NCBI GenBank assembly: GCA_902571425.1
Contig: CACGBZ010000002.1
Span: 124,001 to 188,000, forward strand
Length of the DNA stretch: 64,000 nucleotides
Reading direction: 5' to 3'
From: an uncultured Pelagibacteraceae bacterium
GTDB taxonomy: Bacteria; Pseudomonadota; Alphaproteobacteria; Pelagibacterales; Pelagibacteraceae
The notes beneath the pieces are model-generated. The model did no database searches and was not told the DNA's origin. It was given only the letters and a program-made list of their open reading frames with translations. Position 1 is the first letter of the stretch, and each line of letters opens with the position of its first letter. Positions 17,378-26,006 of the stretch are shown here, in pieces. The position numbers were made by a program, and so were the translations under genes.

Positions 17378-18286
17378 ATGTCAATATCTAGGCAAAATTT
17401 AACTGTAGTGATTGTAAGCTTTATGAGCGATAACGTTATTCATGACTGTATTAAATCAATTCCTGAGGATATTAAAATTATTGTAATTGATAACTCAAAT
17501 AATAAATTATTTAAGGACAGAATAGAAAAGCAATATGACAACATTACATGCTTATTGTCGTCAGAAAATTTAGGAATGGGATCTGGAAATAATTTAGGTT
17601 TAAAAGAAGTTAGTACAGAATTTGCATTTATTTTAAATCCAGATACTATTCTAAAAAAAAATACAATAGACGAAATTATAAAAGCTTCTAATAATTTACC
17701 TTCATTTAGTATAATTGCTCCAATTTTAGATGATGATAAATTCCCAAATTATAAATTATCTGAAAAAAAAGAAACACCACCAAATTATATAGATCCATAT
17801 AAAGTAAAAAGTGTTGACGGTTTTGCTATGATTTTAAACCTAAAAAGAATTAACAGCTTAAATACTTTTGAAAATTATCAATATTTTGACGAAAATTTTT
17901 TTCTTTATTTGGAAAATGACGATTTGTGTAAAAGAATTAATGAAAATAATGAGAATATTTATATTGTACCAAAAGCAAAAATTAAACATCTTGGCGCAGG
18001 TGCGGTCGACAAAAAATATGCTTATGAAATTGAGCTGACTAGAAATTGGCACTGGCTGTGGTCTAAATTTTACTTTAATAAAAAACACTATGGTTTTTTT
18101 AAGTCACTAATTAAATCTTTACCCACATTTTTTTCTGCAATTTCGAAATATATTTTTTATTCTCCATTTGACAAAAAAAAAAAAGAAATTTATCTTTATA
18201 GAGCTTTAGGATTTTTAAATGCAGTTTTAGGAAAAAAATCTTATTTGAGACCAAAAATAAAAATTAGTGACCAGGAAAATCGATAA
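17378..18286 (+). CDS. Family 2 glycosyltransferase, probable rhamnosyltransferase
   Basis: 302 residues of a GT-A fold enzyme of the WbbL-like group. N-terminal TVVIVSFMSDNVIHDCI, IKIIVIDNSNN, the SENLGMGSGNNLG nucleotide-sugar contact, and ILNPDT in place of the DxD metal motif; FDENFFLYLENDDLC holds the acidic catalytic region. It most likely adds the rhamnose made by the divergent rfb genes to a lipid-linked or LPS acceptor at the inner membrane. The 3' end overlaps the convergent apt gene by 23 bases. Confidence 0.8.
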   Translation: MSISRQNLTVVIVSFMSDNVIHDCIKSIPEDIKIIVIDNSNNKLFKDRIEKQYDNITCLLSSENLGMGSGNNLGLKEVSTEFAFILNPDTILKKNTIDEIIKASNNLPSFSIIAPILDDDKFPNYKLSEKKETPPNYIDPYKVKSVDGFAMILNLKRINSLNTFENYQYFDENFFLYLENDDLCKRINENNENIYIVPKAKIKHLGAGAVDKKYAYEIELTRNWHWLWSKFYFNKKHYGFFKSLIKSLPTFFSAISKYIFYSPFDKKKKEIYLYRALGFLNAVLGKKSYLRPKIKISDQENR

Positions 18287-18791
18287 GATTTTCAACTTTA
18301 TAATTTTTTTTAGTTAGATTTTCTGATCCACCAAGATCAAACAAATTGATCACAAAAATAAAAGCAGCAACTTTTCCTCTCGAAATTTCTACGAGTTTTG
18401 CTGCTGCTTCAGCTGTACCACCTGTTGCTATTAAATCATCGATTATGAGAACAGTATCATTATCGTTTATAGAATCTTTATGGACTTCTATGGTCGCTGT
18501 TCCATATTCTAATTCAAAATCAATTGAATGAACTTCAGCAGGTAATTTATTTTTTTTCCTAAGCATTATAAAAGGTTTTTTCAAAATATATGAAACTGCA
18601 GATGCAAAAACAAAACCTCTTGACTCAATTGCAGCTATTTTAGTGAAACTAAATTTTTTTGATCTTTCAACAATTTGATTAATAGTTTCAGCAAATGCAC
18701 CTTCATGTTTTATTAATGTTGTAATATCTCTAAATAAAATACCCTTTTTTGGATAATCAGGAATTGATCTAATATATTCTTTTAAGTTCAT
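18264..18791 (-). CDS. apt: Adenine phosphoribosyltransferase
   Basis: 175 residues, standard. Adenine + PRPP to AMP. Marks: DYPKKGILFRDITTLIK, AIESRGFVFASAV, and the PRPP loop VLIIDDLIATGGTA. It lies divergent from mtnP (41 bases), which releases adenine from methylthioadenosine, so the two together recover the adenine made by polyamine synthesis. Its last 23 bases overlap the convergent glycosyltransferase gene. Confidence 0.95.
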   Translation of the reverse strand: MNLKEYIRSIPDYPKKGILFRDITTLIKHEGAFAETINQIVERSKKFSFTKIAAIESRGFVFASAVSYILKKPFIMLRKKNKLPAEVHSIDFELEYGTATIEVHKDSINDNDTVLIIDDLIATGGTAEAAAKLVEISRGKVAAFIFVINLFDLGGSENLTKKNYKVENLIDFPGH

Positions 18792-18832
18792 AATAGTTAA
18801 TTATAAAAGTATAAATAGATATTTTTAAAATT

Positions 18833-19705
18833 ATGACAACAAATAAATTAGCAATAATCGGCGGAAGTGGTCTTTATGATGTTGAAGAATTTATAGATAG
18901 AGAATTGCTTAATTTAAAAACACCATGGGGGATTCCATCCGATCAGATATTAAAAACTAAATATAATGGTAAGGAAGTTTATTTCTTACCAAGACATGGA
19001 AGAGGGCACTTTGTTTCTCCATCTAATATTAATTTTAGAGCAAATATAGATGCACTTAAACAACTAGGAGTTACAGATATTGTTTCTGTTTCAGCTGTAG
19101 GTTCACTCAAGGAAGAGTTACAACCAGGAAAATTTGTAATTGTCGATCAATTTATAGATAGAACTTTTGCAAGAGTAAAAACATTTTTTGACGATGAGAT
19201 TGTTGCTCATGTATCAATGGCACATCCAACATCTAATGGATTGATGAATGCATGTGAGGAGGCAATTAAAAGATCTAATATAGAATATCAAAGAAATGGA
19301 ACTTATATAGTTATGGAAGGTCCACAATTTTCAACACTTGCAGAGTCTAATTTATACAGATCATGGAAAGCAGATGTAATTGGAATGACAAATATGCCAG
19401 AGGCGAAACTTGCAAGAGAAGCTGAAATTCGATACGCGTCTGTTTCAATGGTAACTGATTTTGATTGCTGGCATCCAGATCATGAGAATGTTGATGTTCA
19501 GCAAGTAATAAAAGTTTTATTGGGTAATGCTGAAAAAGCAAAAATTATGATTAAAAATTTGATTAATAATTTTGAAAATCATATTGATCCAAATGATCCC
19601 ACAAATAATTGTTTAGACGTAGCAATTATTACTGCTCCAGAAAAAAGAACAAAAAAGACTATAAATAAATTAAAAACTGTAGCAGGTAGAGTTTTAAATA
19701 AATGA
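18833..19705 (+). CDS. mtnP: S-methyl-5'-thioadenosine phosphorylase
   Basis: 290 residues. Phosphate-binding start LAIIGGSGLYDVEEF, the PRHGRGHFVSPSNINFRAN stretch, and EGPQFSTLAES with the base/ribose pocket residues. Splits methylthioadenosine (MTA) to adenine and methylthioribose-1-phosphate. First of four tightly packed genes (4-base overlaps with mtnA, then the aldolase, then speD/E) that make and clear MTA. Apt, next door, takes the adenine. Confidence 0.92.
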   Translation: MTTNKLAIIGGSGLYDVEEFIDRELLNLKTPWGIPSDQILKTKYNGKEVYFLPRHGRGHFVSPSNINFRANIDALKQLGVTDIVSVSAVGSLKEELQPGKFVIVDQFIDRTFARVKTFFDDEIVAHVSMAHPTSNGLMNACEEAIKRSNIEYQRNGTYIVMEGPQFSTLAESNLYRSWKADVIGMTNMPEAKLAREAEIRYASVSMVTDFDCWHPDHENVDVQQVIKVLLGNAEKAKIMIKNLINNFENHIDPNDPTNNCLDVAIITAPEKRTKKTINKLKTVAGRVLNK

Positions 19706-20772
19706 GAATAAAGGGAAAAGAGTATCGAACTATTTGGTTTGAGCATAATATTGTTAAGATTATTGATCAAACAAAACTTCCTCACCAATTTGTAATAAAA
19801 GAACTTAAAACTATAAATGATGCAATAAATGCAATTAAAGTAATGGAAGTAAGAGGCGCACCTCTAATTGGAGGAACAGCTGCTTATGGTCTAGCTTTGG
19901 CAGTTCAAAAAAATAATGATCCAGAATTTATAAAAAAAAGTGCAAAAGAATTAATTCAATCAAGACCTACAGCTATTAATTTAAAATGGGCTGTAGACCG
20001 AATGATAAAAAAATTATCAGGTATAAATAGTGACCAAATTTTAGATATCGCTTTAAAAGAAGCTAAAGAAATCTGCGATGAAGATGAAAAGTTTTGTGAA
20101 AATATTGGTATTAATGGACTTAAAATAATTGAAGAAATTTATAATAAAAAGAAAGATACAGTAAACATATTAACTCATTGTAATGCTGGATGGTTGGCAA
20201 CAATTAATTGGGGTACAGCCACATCACCAATTTATCATGCTCACAAAAAAGGTATACCAGTGCATGTATGGGTAGATGAAACAAGACCAAGAAATCAAGG
20301 TGCAAATTTAACTTCATATGAATTAAATGAAGAAGAAATTCCTAATACTATTATCGCAGATAATACAGGTGGGATTTTGATGCAGAGAGGCGAAGTTGAT
20401 ATGTGCATTGTTGGAACTGATAGAACTTTATCCAATGGAGATGTTTGCAATAAAATTGGAACTTATCTTAAAGCATTAGCTGCATATGATAATAACGTTC
20501 CTTTTTATGTAGCCCTTCCAAGCTCAACAATTGATTGGGATATTAAAGATGCAAAAGATATTCCCATCGAAGAAAGAAATTCAGAGGAATTATCTCATGT
20601 TGAAGGTATAGATGAGAATAATGAAATTAAGAAAGTTTTGATATACCCAACTAAAAGTAAAGCTATGAATTTAGCTTTTGATGTAACACCTGCAAAATAT
20701 GTTACTGGATTAATAACTGAAAGAGGGATTTCTGAAGCTTCTTTCGATGGATTAAGCAAATTATTTAAATGA
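19702..20772 (+). CDS. mtnA: Methylthioribose-1-phosphate isomerase
   Basis: 356 residues, homologous to eIF2B-type isomerases. Marks: MEVRGAPLIGGTAAYGLALA, RPTAINLKWAVDRM, catalytic Cys in ILTHCNAGWLAT and Asp in VGTDRTLSNGDVCNKIGTY. Converts the mtnP product to methylthioribulose-1-phosphate; it can also handle 5-deoxyribose-1-phosphate in other bacteria. Overlaps mtnP and the downstream aldolase gene by four bases each. Confidence 0.94.
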   Translation: MRIKGKEYRTIWFEHNIVKIIDQTKLPHQFVIKELKTINDAINAIKVMEVRGAPLIGGTAAYGLALAVQKNNDPEFIKKSAKELIQSRPTAINLKWAVDRMIKKLSGINSDQILDIALKEAKEICDEDEKFCENIGINGLKIIEEIYNKKKDTVNILTHCNAGWLATINWGTATSPIYHAHKKGIPVHVWVDETRPRNQGANLTSYELNEEEIPNTIIADNTGGILMQRGEVDMCIVGTDRTLSNGDVCNKIGTYLKALAAYDNNVPFYVALPSSTIDWDIKDAKDIPIEERNSEELSHVEGIDENNEIKKVLIYPTKSKAMNLAFDVTPAKYVTGLITERGISEASFDGLSKLFK

Positions 20773-21434
20773 AAAATTTAAAAGAAAGGAAAGAGGTAAT
20801 TGAGTATTCAATTAAACTGAATACAACTAATTTATCTCCTTTAAGATCAGGAAATATTTCTGTGAGAGGAATTGAAGATGGTATTGAGGGTTTTTTTATA
20901 ACTCCATCTGGAAAGAAGTATGAATCTTTAAAACCAGAAGATATTGTTTTTTTATCTTTAACCGAGGAAAAAGACTTCTTATCTTGGTTTAATTCTGGAA
21001 AAAATCCATCATCAGAATGGCGTTTTCACCAAGATATTTATAAAAACAAGTGGGAAGCAAAAGCAATAGTCCATGCTCATTCACCTCATGCTACAGCAGT
21101 ATCTACTCATGGAAAATCTATTCCACCATTTCATTATATGATTGCTCTTGCAGGTGGTGAAGATATTAGATGCTCTGAGTATGCAACTTTTGGTACCCAT
21201 GAACTTTCCACAAATATGATTAAAGCTTTGAAAGATAGAAAGGCATGCCTTATGGCAAATCATGGACAAGTTGCATTTGGAGAAAATTTATCTAAAGCTT
21301 TCGAGCTTGCTCAAGAGGTAGAAAATATTTGCTATCAATATATTATTGCTTTAAAGATGGGTGAACCTAAGAATCTTTCATTAGCTGAAATGAAAAAAAT
21401 CTTAGAAAAAGTTAAAAATTATAAAAGTAGTTAG
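20769..21434 (+). CDS. Class II aldolase (fuculose-phosphate aldolase family), probable methylthioribulose-1-phosphate aldolase
   Basis: 221 residues. FucA/Ald2 marks: LRSGNISVR, FITPSGKKYESLKPEDIV, catalytic Glu in SSEWRFHQ, zinc histidines in IVHAHSPHATAVS and a third in MANHGQVAFG. In the 'DHAP shunt' an enzyme of this family cleaves methylthioribulose-1-phosphate (or deoxyribulose-1-phosphate) to dihydroxyacetone phosphate and an aldehyde. The alternative MtnB (dehydratase of the full methionine salvage pathway) has the same fold; no mtnC, mtnD or mtnE is present here, which favours the aldolase reading. Confidence 0.72.
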   Translation: MKNLKERKEVIEYSIKLNTTNLSPLRSGNISVRGIEDGIEGFFITPSGKKYESLKPEDIVFLSLTEEKDFLSWFNSGKNPSSEWRFHQDIYKNKWEAKAIVHAHSPHATAVSTHGKSIPPFHYMIALAGGEDIRCSEYATFGTHELSTNMIKALKDRKACLMANHGQVAFGENLSKAFELAQEVENICYQYIIALKMGEPKNLSLAEMKKILEKVKNYKSS

Positions 21435-21438
21435 TTAT

Positions 21439-22479
21439 ATGACTAAAGTTGGGGAGCATATTACTCTAGACATCATTGGAACAACTAAAGAGTATGATCC
21501 ATCTGTATTTGAAAAAGTAATTCATGATATTGCAAAAACTGCGAAAGTAACAATTTTAAATGTTTCAAAATATAAATTTAAACCCCAAGGTTTTACAATT
21601 CTTGCTTTATTAGCCGAAAGTCACATTAGTTTTCACACATTCCCTGAAAAAGGAATAATAAGTTTTGACTTTTTTACATGTGGAAAAGTTAGTCCATCCG
21701 TTGCAGTAGAAATAATAAAGAAAGAATTTGAACATAAAAGAATAGTTAAAAAAGAATTTAATAGAGACACAAAATCTCTTTATCATGACATTTATAGTTC
21801 ACCAGGCTTACAAAAATCATATGTAGTGAACGATGTTTTAGAAGATTTTAAATCTAAAGTTGGTCAACATATAGAAATTTTAGACTTAGAACAATTTGGT
21901 AAATCTTTATTTATTGATGGCGAAATACAAGTCGCGTCAACTGACGAGCATTTATATAGCTCAACCTTTGTAGGTTCTGGTTTAGATTTAAATAAAGACA
22001 ATGAAAGAGTGGCAATTATTGGTGGAGGAGATGGAGGAGTTGCAAGAGAATGTATTTCAAAAAATTTTAACTTTATCGATTGGTATGAATTGGATCCAGA
22101 GGTTGTAGATGTTTGCAATAAACATCTTGGAGATATTGGGAAAAAAGCAACTGAAAAAAATTCAGTAAAATGTGTTTGGGGAGATGCATTTGAAAGCATT
22201 AAATCAGTAAGTGATGATACTTACGATCATATTTTTGTTGATCTAAACGATGATCAATTTTGTATAGACTTAGCAGCTAAAAATATGGACTCACTTGTAA
22301 GAATTTTAAAACCAAAAGGAGCTATTACCGCACAAGTCGGAAGTCAAGATAAAAAACCACATCAGGTTGAAAATTGGTTAAATGTATTTAACCAAAACTT
22401 TGGAAACGCAAAATTATCAAGAGTTTACATACCTAGTTTTGATTGTTCTTGGAATTTTTCCTCTTCTATAAATCATTAA
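21439..22479 (+). CDS. S-adenosylmethionine decarboxylase - spermidine synthase fusion
   Basis: 346 residues in two parts. Residues 1-115: bacterial SpeD, with LLAESHISFHTFPEKG holding the self-cleavage pair Glu60-Ser61 (Ser becomes pyruvoyl), His66 and Cys81 in FDFFTCG. Residues about 120-346: aminopropyltransferase of the SpeE family, with FIDGEIQVASTDEHLYSS, the SAM-binding VAIIGGGDGGVARE, and SWNFSSSI at the end. The usual catalytic DxxDPxGP is DLNDDQF here, keeping the D-x-x-D but not PxGP. The product would make decarboxylated SAM and use it to make a triamine, releasing MTA for the three genes just upstream (4 bases away). Confidence 0.85.
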   Translation: MTKVGEHITLDIIGTTKEYDPSVFEKVIHDIAKTAKVTILNVSKYKFKPQGFTILALLAESHISFHTFPEKGIISFDFFTCGKVSPSVAVEIIKKEFEHKRIVKKEFNRDTKSLYHDIYSSPGLQKSYVVNDVLEDFKSKVGQHIEILDLEQFGKSLFIDGEIQVASTDEHLYSSTFVGSGLDLNKDNERVAIIGGGDGGVARECISKNFNFIDWYELDPEVVDVCNKHLGDIGKKATEKNSVKCVWGDAFESIKSVSDDTYDHIFVDLNDDQFCIDLAAKNMDSLVRILKPKGAITAQVGSQDKKPHQVENWLNVFNQNFGNAKLSRVYIPSFDCSWNFSSSINH

Positions 22480-22538
22480 TTTTTCTTTTTTCTTATTTAA
22501 AACTGTGAAATAATTATTCCTAATTAAAGGAGAAAATA

Positions 22539-23390
22539 ATGAATATATTCAAAAAAACTATTTTAACAGTTCTAGCTTCTTTATTATTAATCGGAAACGT
22601 TTATGCTGATAAAATAAAAATTGGAACTGAAGGTGCTTACCCACCATGGAATTCAAAAGATGCATCTGGCAATCTTATTGGTTTTGAGGTTGAGTTAGCT
22701 CAAGAGCTTTGTGCAATCATGAAACATGAATGTACGATAGTTGAACAAGATTGGGATGGAATGATCCCTGCATTATTAATGAGAAAGTTTGATGCGATAA
22801 TGGCAGGTATGTCAATTACAGCTGAAAGACAAAAAACAATTACGTTTTCTCAAGGATATGCGGATGAAGTTGCGTCTCTTGCAGTAATGAAAGGTTCAAG
22901 TTTAGAGGGAATGGATACACCGGAAGGTATCAATCTTTCTTTAGGTGGCTCTGATGTTAAAAAAGCTCTTAAAACTTTAACAGGAGCACTTGCTGGTAAA
23001 ACTGTTTGTACGCAAACAGGAACTATTCACCAAAACTTTTTAGAGTCAGGTGATGTAGGAAGTGTAAATGTTAGAACTTATAAAACTCAAGACGAAGTTA
23101 ACTTAGATTTAACATCTGGTAGATGTGATGTTGCATTAGCTGCAGCAGTTGCATTTACAGACTATGCTGATAAATCAGGTAAACCAGTTGTGTTAGTTGG
23201 ACCAACATTTTCAGGTGGCGCATTTGGTAATGGTGTTGGTGTTGGAATTAGACAAGGTGGTGATGATGCAATTGGAAAAAGAGATGCAAAATTACTTAAA
23301 GATTTCAACAGAGCGATTAATACAGCTCGAAAAAAAGGTATTATTAGCAAACTTGCTATTAAACACTTTGGTTTCGACGCATCTATGTAA
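22539..23390 (+). CDS. Periplasmic binding protein of a polar/opine-type amino acid ABC transporter
   Basis: 283 residues. Signal peptide 1-23 (MNIFKK, hydrophobic core, NVYA-D cleavage). Family 3 solute-binding protein: IGTEGAYPPWNSKDASG, GFEVELAQELC, DWDGMIPALLMRKFDAIMAGM, and GPTFSGGAFGNGVGVGIR, which is typical of the octopine/nopaline/arginine subgroup. Good ribosome site AAAGGAG. It starts 59 bases after the speD/E fusion. Ligand likely a cationic amino acid, opine or similar amine; not determinable here. Confidence 0.85.
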   Translation: MNIFKKTILTVLASLLLIGNVYADKIKIGTEGAYPPWNSKDASGNLIGFEVELAQELCAIMKHECTIVEQDWDGMIPALLMRKFDAIMAGMSITAERQKTITFSQGYADEVASLAVMKGSSLEGMDTPEGINLSLGGSDVKKALKTLTGALAGKTVCTQTGTIHQNFLESGDVGSVNVRTYKTQDEVNLDLTSGRCDVALAAAVAFTDYADKSGKPVVLVGPTFSGGAFGNGVGVGIRQGGDDAIGKRDAKLLKDFNRAINTARKKGIISKLAIKHFGFDASM

Positions 23391-23402
23391 TCATTTTCAG
23401 AT

Positions 23403-23429
23403 TTGGCGACTATATTATATAGTCGCCAA
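23403..23429 (+). terminator. Intercistronic hairpin after the binding-protein gene
   Basis: A 12-bp perfect stem (TTGGCGACTATA at 23403-23414 against TATAGTCGCCAA at 23418-23429) with a 3-base loop, 12 bases after the binding-protein stop and 5 bases before the permease start. There is no T-tract, so it looks like a 3'-end protecting or processing hairpin rather than an intrinsic terminator. It also sits where it would cover the ribosome site of the permease gene. Confidence 0.75.
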
Positions 23430-23434
23430 TCTAT

Positions 23435-24127
23435 ATGGAACTTCTAGCATTTGGTAAAACTGGTTGGGGTGATGAGTTATTTTACGCAACCCTAATGACA
23501 ATTGCTGTATCGATTACAGCAATGTTAGTTGGTTTTTTTTTCGCTTTAATTTTTACTCCTTTAAAACTTTCAAAATATAAAACTTTAAATTTAGTTGGTA
23601 ATTTTTATACAACAGTTATTCGAGGAGTCCCTGAGCTATTAGTAATTTACCTTTTCTTCTTTGGGGGGAGTGGAGCTATCATGTATGTAGCTTCAATTTT
23701 TGGTTATTATGAATATATAGAAATTAATGCATTTATTACGGGATCAATGGCCATAGGTATTATTTCTGGCGCTTATTCAACAGAAGTGTTTAGAGGAGCA
23801 ATTCAATCAATAGACAAAGGTCAATTTGAAGCTGCAAAGGTACTTGGAATAAATAAATTTGGGCAATTTTATAAAATAATATTACCTCAAATGTTAAGAC
23901 TTGCCATTCCAAATTTAAGTAATGTTTGGCAAATAACTTTAAAAGACACTTCTCTGATTTCAGTAACAGGATTGGTTGAAATAATGAGACAGTCTTATAT
24001 TGCGGCAGGATCTACTAGAGATCCATTATTCTTCTATTCATTTGCAGCAGTCTTATATCTTTTGCTTACTTACGTGAGTATGAAATTAATTAACAAGTTA
24101 GAAGTAAGGTATAGCAGGGGGTATTAA
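23435..24127 (+). CDS. Polar amino acid ABC transporter permease (HisQ-type)
   Basis: 230 residues with about five membrane segments. The family signature is seen as TTVIRGVPELLVIYLFFFGG and the EAA loop in GQFEAAKVLGINKFGQFYKI. It forms the membrane channel with the next gene, which it overlaps by one base (TAATG). Belongs to the preceding binding protein; no ATPase gene follows. Confidence 0.87.
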   Translation: MELLAFGKTGWGDELFYATLMTIAVSITAMLVGFFFALIFTPLKLSKYKTLNLVGNFYTTVIRGVPELLVIYLFFFGGSGAIMYVASIFGYYEYIEINAFITGSMAIGIISGAYSTEVFRGAIQSIDKGQFEAAKVLGINKFGQFYKIILPQMLRLAIPNLSNVWQITLKDTSLISVTGLVEIMRQSYIAAGSTRDPLFFYSFAAVLYLLLTYVSMKLINKLEVRYSRGY

Positions 24128-24804
24128 TGGATTTTGATTTAATGTTTACTAGTTTCCCTAAGCTTTTAGGAGCAACAGTAGTTACTCTAAAATTATTATC
24201 TGCATCATTATTTTTTGGATTATTCCTAGGTCTTTTTTTTGCAATTTTAAGATTAAATAAAAATATATTTATTAATAAATTTGCTTATGGCTATTCATAT
24301 ATATTTAGAGGAACACCATTATTGGTCCAGATTTTCATAATTTATTTTGGATTAGGACAAATCGAATATTTAAGAACAACATTTCTATGGGTAATTTTAA
24401 AAGAGCCTTATTGGTGTGCAATAATAGCATTTACTTTAAATACTGGGGCATATACGTCTGAAATTTTAAGATCAGCATTTCAAACAATAAAACCAGGTAT
24501 TATTGAAGCTGGAAAAAGTTTAGGAATATCAAACAAAATAATTTTTTATAAAATTCAAATTCCAATCGCCATCCGACAATCGTTACCAGCATACGGAAAT
24601 GAAATAATACTAATGATGAAAGGGACTTCTCTAGCAAGTACAGTAACTTTGATGGATTTAACTGGTGTTGCTAAATATATAATTTCAACAACTTTTAAAC
24701 CAATCGAAGTATTCATTGTTGCTGGTGGAATTTATTTATTCATGACTTTTATCATTCATAATGTGATTAAATATTTAGAGAAAAAGTATAGCTTTCAACA
24801 ATAA
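24127..24804 (+). CDS. Polar amino acid ABC transporter permease (HisM-type)
   Basis: 225 residues, about five membrane segments. Marks: YIFRGTPLLVQIFIIYFGLG and the EAA loop GIIEAGKSLGISNKIIFYKI that contacts the ATPase. Second half of the channel pair. The next gene is a dioxygenase, so the ATP-binding subunit must be encoded elsewhere or shared with another transporter. Confidence 0.87.
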   Translation: MDFDLMFTSFPKLLGATVVTLKLLSASLFFGLFLGLFFAILRLNKNIFINKFAYGYSYIFRGTPLLVQIFIIYFGLGQIEYLRTTFLWVILKEPYWCAIIAFTLNTGAYTSEILRSAFQTIKPGIIEAGKSLGISNKIIFYKIQIPIAIRQSLPAYGNEIILMMKGTSLASTVTLMDLTGVAKYIISTTFKPIEVFIVAGGIYLFMTFIIHNVIKYLEKKYSFQQ

Positions 24805-24806
24805 AA

Positions 24807-25595
24807 ATGTTTTTATCAGAGAAAAAAATCAAAGATTATCAAAACGATGGTGTAATAATAATTAAATATGTATTTAAAGATTGGATTGAGCCACTTAGAA
24901 AAGGATTTCAAAAAGTTTTAGATAATCCAAGTAAGCATGGTAGAGAAAATGTAACTGATGATAATGGAAGATTTTTTGAGGATTATTGTAATTGGGAGAG
25001 GATAGAAGAATTTAAGGATTGTTTATATAACTCACTTGGAGCTCAAATATTTGCGGAAGCAACTAATTCTAAATCTACCCAAATTTTTCATGAACATATT
25101 TTCATGAAGGATCCAGGTACTCATAAAGAAACACCATGGCATCAAGATATGCCTTATTATTGTGTTAATGGTAACGATACCGGAAGTTTTTGGATTCCAT
25201 TAGATGAAGTTGATCAGAAAAATAATCTTAAATTAATTTTAGGTTCTCACAAATGGTCAAAGTTAATTAGACCTACAAAGTGGTCCAATAATCAATCTTG
25301 GTATGATGATGATAGTGCTTTTATGGATTTACCTCCTTCAAAAGAATTTGAAGAAAATATTTTAATTCCAGAATTAACTTTGGGTGATGCTGTTTTATTT
25401 AATTTTAAAGTTGTACATGGTTCAACAGGAAATAATTCTTCTAAATCACGAAGAGCGTTTTCGATGCGATTTATAGGTGATGATATTAAGTATATTGATA
25501 GAGGAGGGCCAACTTCACCCCCATTTGATGGGATTAATTTAAAAACTGGAGATTTGATGAGAGATGATTGGTTTCCTAAAGTTTTTAGTAACTAG
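24807..25595 (+). CDS. Phytanoyl-CoA dioxygenase (PhyH) family protein
   Basis: 262 residues of the Fe(II)/2-oxoglutarate oxygenase superfamily. Iron ligands: His and Asp in PWHQDMPYYCVNG (HxD) and the distal His in NFKVVHGSTGNNSS; the oxoglutarate-binding arginine is in SRRAFSMRFIGDD. It would hydroxylate a small molecule, unknown which. It starts 2 bases after the permease gene, so it may act on the imported compound. Its 3' end overlaps a convergent gene by 11 bases. Confidence 0.8.
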   Translation: MFLSEKKIKDYQNDGVIIIKYVFKDWIEPLRKGFQKVLDNPSKHGRENVTDDNGRFFEDYCNWERIEEFKDCLYNSLGAQIFAEATNSKSTQIFHEHIFMKDPGTHKETPWHQDMPYYCVNGNDTGSFWIPLDEVDQKNNLKLILGSHKWSKLIRPTKWSNNQSWYDDDSAFMDLPPSKEFEENILIPELTLGDAVLFNFKVVHGSTGNNSSKSRRAFSMRFIGDDIKYIDRGGPTSPPFDGINLKTGDLMRDDWFPKVFSN

Positions 25596-25974
25596 TATAT
25601 TCTTTAATTTCTTTAATACTTGATCCAGTGTGATTATTCATTTCTAATTTAATTTTCGCTCGGTCATCATTTAAAAAATGAACATCTCTGGATAATTTTA
25701 TAAATTTATCACCAAAGTCTTTATTTTTTTCACAATCTCTTTTGTCATCCTCTATAACCCATAACTTGGCATTAATTTCTTTTAAATCTTGAAATAGTTT
25801 ATTTAGTTTATCGTCTGATTTAACATTTTTTTCGAACTGATCTTTAAGAATCGAATGTTCATTTGATATAAATTTTAGTTTTTCAGGATCTTTAATTTTT
25901 TCTTTTTTAATTTCTAATATTGAAATTTTGTCTAAAAGCTCGCCAACTGATACTTCTACTATAATTTTATTCAT
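25585..25974 (-). CDS. Uncharacterised helical protein (DUF6165-like)
   Basis: 129 residues, highly charged, predicted helical. The N-terminal VEVSVGELLDKISILEIKKE resembles what I remember of the DUF6165 family, which is often found next to LPS glycosyltransferase genes, as here (divergent heptosyltransferase-like gene, 32 bases away). No catalytic motif or membrane segment. Function unknown. Confidence 0.6.
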   Translation of the reverse strand: MNKIIVEVSVGELLDKISILEIKKEKIKDPEKLKFISNEHSILKDQFEKNVKSDDKLNKLFQDLKEINAKLWVIEDDKRDCEKNKDFGDKFIKLSRDVHFLNDDRAKIKLEMNNHTGSSIKEIKEYTSY

Positions 25975-26006
25975 TAAATTTTATACTATGTTAAATTGTT
26001 AAAAAT

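Noticed and set aside
21864..22199. 111-codon open frame antisense to the speD/E fusion
   Set aside because: Shadow of a conserved coding region; no start context or family resemblance.
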